This document shows, piece after piece, positions 1 through 6,075 of a stretch of 7,115 nucleotides of DNA. This stretch comes from CALBPI01 sp039033695 (lineage in GTDB: Bacteria > Pseudomonadota > Gammaproteobacteria > Steroidobacterales > Woeseiaceae), in NCBI GenBank assembly GCA_039033695.1, contig JBCCCC010000157.1, forward strand, positions 1 to 7,115, in the 5' to 3' direction. The position numbers and the translations under genes are program-made. Each line of letters opens with the position of its first letter. Position 1 is the stretch's first letter. Below the pieces are notes generated by a model. The model did not search any database and was not told the origin of the DNA. It saw only the letters and a list, made by a program, of their open reading frames with translations.

Positions 1-273
1 CCCGGTGCGCCCCGATGTGACTTGCTTGTAGGTTGGGTTCGCGACCTGTCCGTCGGTGTAACCGGATGTCGTCGTGAGCACGCCGTCTAATTCGTCGAAC
101 GGCGGCTCCATGCACCAGAAACAACCGCCCGCGAAGATCGCGGTGGCGACGTTGCTCGGTTCGTCGGCAGGCGCGGCGTTCTGCGCCGCCGCATCAGATT
201 GTGCGCCGGCGTTTGCCAGCAGCGCGGTTAGTGCGACCGCCGCAATGGCGATCGTCAGTAAGAGTCGATTCAT
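1..273 (-). CDS. msrA: Peptide-methionine (S)-S-oxide reductase MsrA, exported, 5' part only
   Basis: Reading the minus strand from the ATG at 271-273 gives 91 residues in frame to the window edge, so the C-terminal half or more of the protein is missing. Residues 1-24 form a signal peptide: MNR, a hydrophobic stretch LLLTIAIAAVALTALLA, and a likely signal peptidase I site after A22-G23-A24. After a short Ala/Asp-rich linker, residues 45-57 read AIFAGGCFWCMEP. This contains the MsrA signature GCFWC, with catalytic Cys51 and a second Cys54; the SGYTDG segment (70-75) is also typical of the family. MsrA reduces methionine-S-sulfoxide in proteins using a Cys-sulfenic acid mechanism, usually recycled by thioredoxin-like partners. 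The signal peptide suggests it repairs oxidised proteins in the periplasm rather than the cytoplasm. The ribosome-binding site is weak (AGAGAA, 7 nt before the ATG). The gene starts 194 bases after the preceding co-directional gene, so it may have its own promoter. Family identity is very secure; periplasmic location is inferred. A fused MsrB domain cannot be excluded because the 3' end is missing. Confidence 0.93.
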   Translation of the reverse strand, partial: MNRLLLTIAIAAVALTALLANAGAQSDAAAQNAAPADEPSNVATAIFAGGCFWCMEPPFDELDGVLTTTSGYTDGQVANPTYKQVTSGRTG

Positions 274-467
274 AGTGTGTTCTCTGGCCATCCAGGGTTT
301 GCTCTGGATAGTAGACCGGGTCGAATGGAAAAAGATTCCACCCCGTTGCGCAACGAATTGCGCGTGACGATGGAAATGAGTTTTCAGTTAAACGGGCATA
401 GAATCGACGACTTGGCCCGGCCGTCGCAGGCCGAAGCGTTGCCACCGATGCGACTCTTCGACAAGCG
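274..467. other. Intergenic gap between the TolB/TPR gene and msrA
   Basis: This 194-base spacer has no credible gene; open frames crossing it are shadows of the flanking genes or lack family features. It contains a 12-base palindrome (344-355) and a weak -10-like hexamer for msrA. There is also a short inverted repeat, CGGCC/GGCCG with a 6-base loop, just downstream of the TPR gene stop. That repeat has no T-tract after it on the minus strand, so it is not a convincing intrinsic terminator. Confidence 0.6.
308..355 (-). promoter_or_regulatory. Candidate msrA promoter region with a 12-bp palindrome
   Basis: On the minus strand TACTAT (308-313) matches the sigma70 -10 consensus TATAAT at four of six positions and lies 34 bases before the msrA ATG. 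No good -35 hexamer is found 16-18 bases upstream. A perfect 12-base palindrome, CGTTGCGCAACG, lies at 344-355, roughly 45-50 bases upstream of the transcription start that this -10 would imply. That is a plausible place for an activator or repressor dimer. This is pattern matching only; one such palindrome in a few hundred bases can occur by chance. Confidence 0.2.
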
Positions 468-2621
468 TCAAAGTGGCGCCAGTGTCGGGCTGGCGAGGTA
501 GGCTTCACGCTGGCGCGTTATCTCTTCGCTCAACCCAGACACAGCAGCGGAAAACACGACGTTTTCGCGGTCCCGTTCGAAGACGGGCGACAGGAACACC
601 CACCACACGTGCAGCATCGCCGGTTCGGTTAGTGTGCGCGCGGCGGATTCATAGTCCCCGTCGCCGAGCGCTTCAATTGTCGGCGCGAACTCCCCGCCGG
701 TGATGATGTAGGGCACTTCGGCGCGCGTGACTTCTACCGCTTCCAGCATCTCTTCTGCGTCCTCTACGTTGCCTTCAGCTTCATAGATGCCGGCGATGAT
801 CAGCGCCATCATGATGTCAAACGGTGCCACCGGATTGGGCGGCGAGACAAACATATCCGGCCGCGCAGCTTCGATGAGCGCGCGCGCCTCCGCGATCTGG
901 TTGCCGAGGAAGTAAGACTGCCCCATGCCAATTTTGAGGCCTTTGGGCAAGTCTTCGCCCTGTAGTTGCTCGATAGGCACTAGGAACTCGCTGATCTTGC
1001 CGCGTTGGATGCTGAGTATCAGGTCGATTTCTGACATACCAGGGATTGTGGATCGCGGGAAATCCTCAAACAGGCGTTCGGCGCAGGCCTGCGCCTCATC
1101 AAGCATGCCAAGAATCGCCTGCAACTCACATTGATTCTCACGTGCCTCGGGTGCGGTGGGTGCGAGTCGCGCGCTTTCATCCTGCCAGCGCAGCGCCTCG
1201 TCGAGTCGGCCGCGTAGCCGAAAGAGATCTGCTCGCAAGCCGTATAGATTGTGAAAGTCGGGGTCGCGGCGCATGCCTTCGACCATCACGCGATCTGCGC
1301 CATCATAATCGCCCATGTCGAGCAAGAACCTGGCCTCGGCCGTTGCCAGGATTGCTGCCTGTGGATCGATATCGCGGGCAATGCGAATCTGCTTGAGTGC
1401 ATCTACAATGAGACCTTTGCCGTTGAGCAGTAACGCGTACCAGTGCCGCGCTGTCGGATAGTGCGGCGCGCGTTCGATCGCTTGCAGGAAGTAGGTCTCA
1501 GCCGATTCGTCGTCCCCTTGATCAAGGCGCAGCTCTGCGAGCGCGGTCAGTGCCTCGCCGGAGTTGGCATCAAGCAGCAACGCTCGATCAATGGCGCGGC
1601 GCCGCGATGCGAACGAGGCCTCGACCTCGACATCGGAGTAATTGGTCAGCAGTGAGTAGGCGTCGGCAACGCCCACCCAGGCCAGCACAAAGTCCGGGTC
1701 GAGCTCGACCGCCTGCTCGAAGTTTTTCAACGCCGCACGCAGATTCGGTGCGGTGCGGCGCGCGAGTAACGTGCGGCCCAGAGAGTACTGCTCGAACGCG
1801 TCCGGGTTGTCAGTCGGGCGTTGTGCCAGCTGGGTTTGGTCTTGCTCCGTCAACACGCCTTGCAACGCCGAGACGACTTCGCGACTGATGTTGGTCTGTG
1901 TGTCGAACAGGTTCTCCAGCGTCAGGCGCCGGTCCCAAGTGTTGCCCCATAATGCTTCGCCTGTTTCAGCGCGCACGAGCTGCATGTTGATCCGCACGTT
2001 GTCACCCGCGCGCTGGAAGCCACCCGTCAACACGGTGGCAACGCCAAGCTCATTCGCAATCTGTTGCAACGGCTTGTCGCTATCGCGATAAGACTCCGCG
2101 GTTGGCCGGGCGATGACCTTCTCCAGTGTGCTGAGCCGAGCCAACTGGGTAAGCAGGTAATCATGCATGCCGTCGACGAAAAACACATCGTCGGAAACGG
2201 CCGTGATGTTCTTGAATGGCAGAACGACAATCGATCGTTCCACGATGGCCGGCGCTATCGAATATGGCAGCGCTTCGGACCGGAACTTGTCAACGACAAG
2301 CAAACCCACGGCGACGGCCAGGATCGCGGTAATCGCAAGTTGTACATACTGACCAGTGGTCGCAGACGGCGCGGCGGTATCCGTGGTCGCTGGCGTATCA
2401 CGCTTGACCCCTTCGGGTGTCAGCTCGTAAGCCCAGGCCAAACCGAGCGCGATAGGGAAGCCGATGACGATCAAGGCAAGCAGCGCTTTGAATGCCCAGG
2501 TCGGCAGATCAAGGTTCTCCAGCACGACATCGGCCAACTGCAATGCCACCCAGGAGGTGGCGAGGTAGGCGATACCGACGCGGTAGACATTACGGCGTTT
2601 TAGTTCTTGCAGCAGTGACAT
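468..2621 (-). CDS. Membrane-anchored TolB-like (FlgO-like) domain and TPR protein, 717 aa
   Basis: The protein starts MSLLQELKRRNVYRVGIAYL, an N-terminus seen in a large family of proteobacterial TolB-like/TPR proteins. Hydrophobic helices lie at about 12-31, 42-64 and 92-112. Positive charges at 8-10 and 73-74 suggest N-in topology, with everything after helix 3 in the periplasm (inference). Residues 129-231 match the TolB-like/FlgO-like domain: RSIVVLPFKNI (129-139), then FFVDGMHDYLLTQLARL (147-163), ELGVATVLTG (191-200) and GEALWGNTWDR (221-231). TPR-like helical repeats follow from about 274 to 520, for example AALKNFEQAVELDPD (296-310) and DESAETYFLQAIERAP (371-386), with degenerate repeats to about 630. 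The C-terminal SPVFERDRE resembles the closing motif of related TPR proteins. In relatives this module often follows a CadC-like DNA-binding domain or an adenylate cyclase domain; neither is present here. A scaffolding or protein-interaction role in the envelope is likely, but the specific function is unknown. No clear Shine-Dalgarno precedes the ATG at 2619-2621; the start is supported by the conserved N-terminus. Confidence 0.9.
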   Translation of the reverse strand: MSLLQELKRRNVYRVGIAYLATSWVALQLADVVLENLDLPTWAFKALLALIVIGFPIALGLAWAYELTPEGVKRDTPATTDTAAPSATTGQYVQLAITAILAVAVGLLVVDKFRSEALPYSIAPAIVERSIVVLPFKNITAVSDDVFFVDGMHDYLLTQLARLSTLEKVIARPTAESYRDSDKPLQQIANELGVATVLTGGFQRAGDNVRINMQLVRAETGEALWGNTWDRRLTLENLFDTQTNISREVVSALQGVLTEQDQTQLAQRPTDNPDAFEQYSLGRTLLARRTAPNLRAALKNFEQAVELDPDFVLAWVGVADAYSLLTNYSDVEVEASFASRRRAIDRALLLDANSGEALTALAELRLDQGDDESAETYFLQAIERAPHYPTARHWYALLLNGKGLIVDALKQIRIARDIDPQAAILATAEARFLLDMGDYDGADRVMVEGMRRDPDFHNLYGLRADLFRLRGRLDEALRWQDESARLAPTAPEARENQCELQAILGMLDEAQACAERLFEDFPRSTIPGMSEIDLILSIQRGKISEFLVPIEQLQGEDLPKGLKIGMGQSYFLGNQIAEARALIEAARPDMFVSPPNPVAPFDIMMALIIAGIYEAEGNVEDAEEMLEAVEVTRAEVPYIITGGEFAPTIEALGDGDYESAARTLTEPAMLHVWWVFLSPVFERDRENVVFSAAVSGLSEEITRQREAYLASPTLAPL

Positions 2622-2656
2622 CGTGGGGCTAGGTACTCAGTTCAACACGCCCATCT

Positions 2657-2685
2657 ATTATGACTGAAGCGGACACCCATGGGTG
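2657..2685 (-). promoter_or_regulatory. Candidate promoter/operator of the TolB/TPR gene
   Basis: On the minus strand CATAAT (2657-2662) matches the -10 consensus at five of six positions and lies about 35 bases before the ATG at 2621. There is no -35 hexamer at the usual spacing. In its place is a perfect 12-base palindrome, CACCCATGGGTG (2674-2685), starting 11 bases upstream of the -10. A palindrome in the -35 position would suit an activator or repressor dimer. This is inferred from position and symmetry alone. Confidence 0.3.
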
Positions 2686-2775
2686 GCTGGCAGTAATTCT
2701 TAGACTAGGCGACTGCGGGCATGCGTTTTGTCGTCTGGTCAATCAGATTCGATCCAATGCATCAGCGTGTTCTGT

Positions 2776-2803
2776 ATCTTATGTCATGATAGCTGAATCG
2801 CAA
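2776..2803 (-). promoter_or_regulatory. Alternative distal sigma70-like promoter
   Basis: On the minus strand TTGCGA (2798-2803) and TAAGAT (2776-2781) are separated by 16 bases; each matches its consensus hexamer at four of six positions. It would give a leader of about 150 bases for the TolB/TPR gene. The match is weak and could be chance. Confidence 0.15.
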
Positions 2804-2954
2804 CCCGCTCGGATCGTTTTGACTTCCACACCAAGCCTGCATGACGGCTGTCCGCTGGGCAGCGAATCCGTTGGGCCTTCGTCGAAGAGACAATTTTCGG
2901 ATGCCGAGTCGATCAGTGTTTGTTGATGATCTTCTTGTATCAGCCTTGATGGAC

Positions 2955-3007
2955 CGGAACGTGCGCGTTTCCGTATGTCTCGTGCGCGTTAGCGACTAAG
3001 CGCTAAC
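2955..3007 (-). other. Two small stem-loops at the 3' end of the RND permease gene
   Basis: GTTAGCG (2988-2994) and CGCTAAC (3001-3007) form a 7-bp stem with a 6-base loop that includes the TAA stop codon of the permease gene. Just downstream, CGGAACG (2955-2961) pairs with CGTTTCCG (2966-2973) with one bulged base and a 4-base loop. Neither is followed by a T-tract on the minus strand, so they are not classical intrinsic terminators. They could end a Rho-dependent transcript or protect its 3' end. Confidence 0.25.
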
Positions 3008-6000
3008 AGAGCCGGTACTAGCACGAGCGTGACCGCACACGCCAGCATGATGCCGAATGCCAGGCTAATCGCCATCGGGATCAGGAATTGGGCTTGCATG
3101 CTGGTTTCGGCAATCATCGGAAGCAAACCGATAAAGGTTGTCAATGTCGTCAACAAGATCGGCCTAAAACGTCGTCGAATGGCTGCGACAATGCAGCTCG
3201 TTTTGTCATTAACGTCCAGCCGCAATCGGTTGTAGTAGTCAATCAGCACAATACTGTCGTTGATGATTACGCCGGATAACGCAACGACACCGAACAGCGA
3301 AAGAAAAGTCAGATCGTAGCCCAGCAAGAGATGACCGGCCACCGCCCCGCTGAACCCGAATGGAATCACAGCAATAATGATGAGTGGTTGCAGATACGAG
3401 CGTAGAATGCTCGCCAAGAGCACATAAATGGCCAGCACGGCTATTGCGAAGTTCGTCACAATTGCGCTGAGTTCCTCAGCTTGCTGACGTGCCTGACCAT
3501 CCGTTTGAATATGCAAACCTGGGTATGTCGCTACAAGCTCGTCCAGAACGGTCGTCTGTAACAAGGATTGCACGGCGTTGGGTGTCGTGACAGCTTCATC
3601 AACATCGGCCGAAATAGACACTGTGCGCAGCCCGTCTATTCGTTGGATTGCAGCATCCGCTCTCGACTCCTCCACAGTAGCGACTGTCACCAGGGGCACT
3701 TCTCCGCCGCCTGGCACAGGGATTTGCATACGCGCCAGTTCTTCAATGCTACGTCGTTCCGATTGCGGGTAGCGAACCAGCACACTTACTTCCTCTCGAC
3801 CACGCTGGAATCGTTGTACTTCTTCTCCGAAGAAGGCATTGCGCAGATGTCGCGCCAGGTCGGATACCGTCAACCCGGCTGCTGAGCCGGCCGGTGTAAG
3901 GTCGAACTCAATCTGACGTTTGCCGGGTTCGGCGGTTGATTCGATGTCGCTGACGCCGTCAAGAGCCTCTAGCGCTTTTCCGAGTACGACAGCCGCCTCG
4001 GCCAGCTGTTGTTCATCATTGTGCGCAAGGTTCAAGCTGATGTCGCTACCACCGCCGACGAAACCGGCGGATTCGAATGTCAGGCTGCGAACGCCGGGTA
4101 CATCTCCAGCAGCGTCTCGCCACCGGCGCTCGATCTCGGCTGAAGTTAGCGTTCGTTCTTCGGCGGGTGCTAACTCCATCGTTGCGACAGCAATTTCGGC
4201 TCGTTGGCTTGTACCGTTGGTACCGAACCCGGAAGCGAGCTGTCCGCCTCGTGTGACAGATAGTGAACGATACTCTGCTGACTCCTTACCACCGATTGCG
4301 GCAAAGCCCGCAGCGATGACATCATCCATTGCACTTGAGGTTTGCTCATAGGGCGTCCCGGCCGGCATTTCTAGCGCGATCTTCACCTCATCACCTTCCA
4401 CCACTGGGAAAAATACGAATCGCAGATGATTGCCCGACACGATGCCGCTAGTAATGAGTAGTACGGCAACGCCACCGGCCAATACCGCCCATGGCAATTT
4501 GATTGCCCAGCGCGCCATGGGTACCGCGATGTGGTCGCTTGCCCAATGGATGCCGTTTTGCACGCGGTTCTTAAGCGCTAGCATGGTGCCGGAACTCCAG
4601 TTCCCGCCGTGCGCCATATGCGCTGGCAATATCAGAAAGACTTCCACCAGGGATATCGCTAGGACGGAGAGCACGACAATCGGAACCGGTTGTAGCAACT
4701 GCCCAAGGACGCCGGGCGAGTTCAATAGTGACGAGAAAGCAATCAGCGAGGTCAGAACGCCAACGGCCACCGGCGCGAATACGGAGGATGCGCCAGAGAC
4801 GGCAGTCGCCAAGCCTGAGCCGCTCTTGCTTTGCGCATCGTAAATCGCTTCACCAACAACAATGGCGTCGTCGACGACAATCCCAAGCACCAATATCAGT
4901 CCCATGAGCGCGGTCATGTTGATGGTCGTCAGTTGCCCAAATAGCACCGCACCGCCGAGAAAGGCAACGGGTATGCCGACACTTGTCCAGAACGCCAGTC
5001 GCAGATCCAGCGTGAGTGACAGAAATACGAATACAAGGAGCAAGCCGAGAACACCGTTGCGCGTCAGAAGGTTAATGCGATCGGCGATGACTTCAGTCGT
5101 GTCGCTCGTTACCAATATCTCGACGCCTGGTGGCGGTGAGTAATCTTCAAGCAGTTCAACGATCGCGTCGCGAACAGCGAATGCATCCTCATCTGCAGAA
5201 CGATCGACTTGAACGAAAACGGCCGGCATTTCGTTGTAGCTATTCTCCAACGGTAGCTCGTTGAAGCCGTCATTGATTGTTGCGATGTCGCCTAGCCGAA
5301 CGGACCTTCCGCTGCTGTCAGCGATAATGGTGAGCTCCGAAAACGCTGCTACAGTTCGGGCTTCCGTATTAGTACGCAGCAAAATATCGCCACCCGCGGT
5401 GCGAATCGTACCGGCTGATAGGTTGAGCGACTCTGCGCGAATGGCATTGGCAACCTGGTCAATTCCAAGTCCGTACTGTTCAAGCGTGTCCTGCGCCACC
5501 TCAATTGAAATTTCATAGTCCCGCGTGCCCTGCAGCGTGGCAATGCTGATACCGTCGGCCGCCAGTAGCGCACGTTCGAGCTCTTCAGCTGCATTCTTGA
5601 GTGCTCGCTCATTCACATCACCAACGACAACCAGGCGTGCAACTGATGAAGTTGGTTTCGCAATTGTGATCTGCGGTTCTTCGGCGTCGTCGGGAGGAAA
5701 ATCCTGCAAGCGACTAATGGCAGAGCGCACGTCATCGCGAACGGATTCGGCGTTCGCAGCATCGTCTAACTCGAGTGTAATGCTGCCGAGCCCTTCGACA
5801 GCGAGCGAGCTCACTCTGTCCACTCCCTCCAGGCCGGTAACGGTGTCTTCAATCCGGCGGGTAATCCCATCTTCGACATCCACAGGTGTCGCGCCGGGAT
5901 ACTGCACACTGACAGATATGATGCGTGGGTCAATCGAAGGCAGCACTTCGGAGTTAGTCTGGCGTAACACGATGATGCCGACGATTACCAAAAATGCCAT

Positions 6001-6075
6001 GAGCAAATTGGCTGCAACCGAGTTGCCAGCAAACCACGCGAGCACCGACTGGCTTTGGCGCTCTCGCGCTTTCAT
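2989..6075 (-). CDS. RND efflux transporter inner-membrane permease (AcrB-like, HAE-type), 1028 aa
   Basis: This is a full-length RND pump, as the roughly 1030-residue family size requires. It should be a trimeric inner-membrane proton antiporter that collects substrates from the periplasm or membrane. The start (WFAGNSVAANLLMAFLVIVG, 14-33) is the usual TM1. The two periplasmic porter loops span about 38-335 and 550-870. TM2-TM6 lie at about 341-486, TM7 at about 527-546, and TM8-TM12 at about 872-1024. TM4 has the proton-relay pair Asp402-Asp403 in GIVVDDAIVVGEAIY. TM10 reads GVIINDSIVLIDYYNRLR, with Asn939-Asp940 where AcrB has its relay Lys-Asn; Asn-Asp is typical of a non-AcrB branch of the superfamily. 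RRRFRPILLTTLTTFIGLLP (967-986) is the conserved segment before and in TM11. The ATG overlaps the adaptor stop codon (ATGA at 6072-6075), implying translational coupling; no strong Shine-Dalgarno is seen. Substrates cannot be read from the sequence: drugs, detergents, lipids and signalling molecules are all possible. There is no heavy-metal (CusA) signature evident. Confidence 0.96.
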   Translation of the reverse strand: MKARERQSQSVLAWFAGNSVAANLLMAFLVIVGIIVLRQTNSEVLPSIDPRIISVSVQYPGATPVDVEDGITRRIEDTVTGLEGVDRVSSLAVEGLGSITLELDDAANAESVRDDVRSAISRLQDFPPDDAEEPQITIAKPTSSVARLVVVGDVNERALKNAAEELERALLAADGISIATLQGTRDYEISIEVAQDTLEQYGLGIDQVANAIRAESLNLSAGTIRTAGGDILLRTNTEARTVAAFSELTIIADSSGRSVRLGDIATINDGFNELPLENSYNEMPAVFVQVDRSADEDAFAVRDAIVELLEDYSPPPGVEILVTSDTTEVIADRINLLTRNGVLGLLLVFVFLSLTLDLRLAFWTSVGIPVAFLGGAVLFGQLTTINMTALMGLILVLGIVVDDAIVVGEAIYDAQSKSGSGLATAVSGASSVFAPVAVGVLTSLIAFSSLLNSPGVLGQLLQPVPIVVLSVLAISLVEVFLILPAHMAHGGNWSSGTMLALKNRVQNGIHWASDHIAVPMARWAIKLPWAVLAGGVAVLLITSGIVSGNHLRFVFFPVVEGDEVKIALEMPAGTPYEQTSSAMDDVIAAGFAAIGGKESAEYRSLSVTRGGQLASGFGTNGTSQRAEIAVATMELAPAEERTLTSAEIERRWRDAAGDVPGVRSLTFESAGFVGGGSDISLNLAHNDEQQLAEAAVVLGKALEALDGVSDIESTAEPGKRQIEFDLTPAGSAAGLTVSDLARHLRNAFFGEEVQRFQRGREEVSVLVRYPQSERRSIEELARMQIPVPGGGEVPLVTVATVEESRADAAIQRIDGLRTVSISADVDEAVTTPNAVQSLLQTTVLDELVATYPGLHIQTDGQARQQAEELSAIVTNFAIAVLAIYVLLASILRSYLQPLIIIAVIPFGFSGAVAGHLLLGYDLTFLSLFGVVALSGVIINDSIVLIDYYNRLRLDVNDKTSCIVAAIRRRFRPILLTTLTTFIGLLPMIAETSMQAQFLIPMAISLAFGIMLACAVTLVLVPALLALSR
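6072..6075 (-). promoter_or_regulatory. ATGA stop/start overlap coupling adaptor and permease translation
   Basis: On the minus strand the adaptor ends CGT-CCA-TGA and the permease begins ATG-AAA, sharing ATGA. Only a weak purine stretch precedes the permease ATG, so re-initiation by ribosomes finishing the adaptor is the likely route to translation and would keep the two subunits in fixed proportion. Confidence 0.85.

Larger units (their letters stand above)
2622..2988. other. Intergenic gap of 367 bases, no gene recognised
   Basis: This stretch lies between two co-directional minus-strand genes and looks more AT-rich than the coding regions. The only sizeable open frame is on the plus strand (2660-2926, 88 codons). 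It has no Shine-Dalgarno, resembles no family I know and overlaps the probable promoter of the TolB/TPR gene, so I do not call it. The gap holds candidate promoter elements near 2657-2685 and 2776-2803, a stem-loop at 2955-2973, and a 10-base direct repeat, CGTGCGCGTT, at 2960-2969 and 2981-2990. No tRNA or riboswitch was recognised. Confidence 0.6.

Noticed and set aside
74..367. Plus-strand open frame of 97 codons
   Set aside because: It is antisense to the msrA 5' end, whose signal peptide and GCFWC motif are unambiguous.
380..467. Intrinsic terminator after the TolB/TPR gene
   Set aside because: Only a 5-bp GC-rich inverted repeat is present, and no T-tract follows on the minus strand.
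194..508. Minus-strand open frame of 104 codons spanning the gap before msrA
   Set aside because: It overlaps both the end of the TolB/TPR gene and the msrA signal-peptide region in another frame, is Arg-rich in the way of shadow frames, and matches nothing known. The msrA frame is clearly the real one there.
2064..2603. Plus-strand open frame of 179 codons antisense to the TolB/TPR N-terminus
   Set aside because: It is the complement of the conserved membrane and TolB-like region and shows no domain of its own.
2660..2926. Plus-strand open frame of 88 codons in the large intergenic gap
   Set aside because: It has no Shine-Dalgarno, no recognisable family or domain, an unconvincing Cys/Ser-rich composition, and it overlaps the likely promoter of the minus-strand TolB/TPR gene. 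A conserved homologue elsewhere would be needed to revive it.
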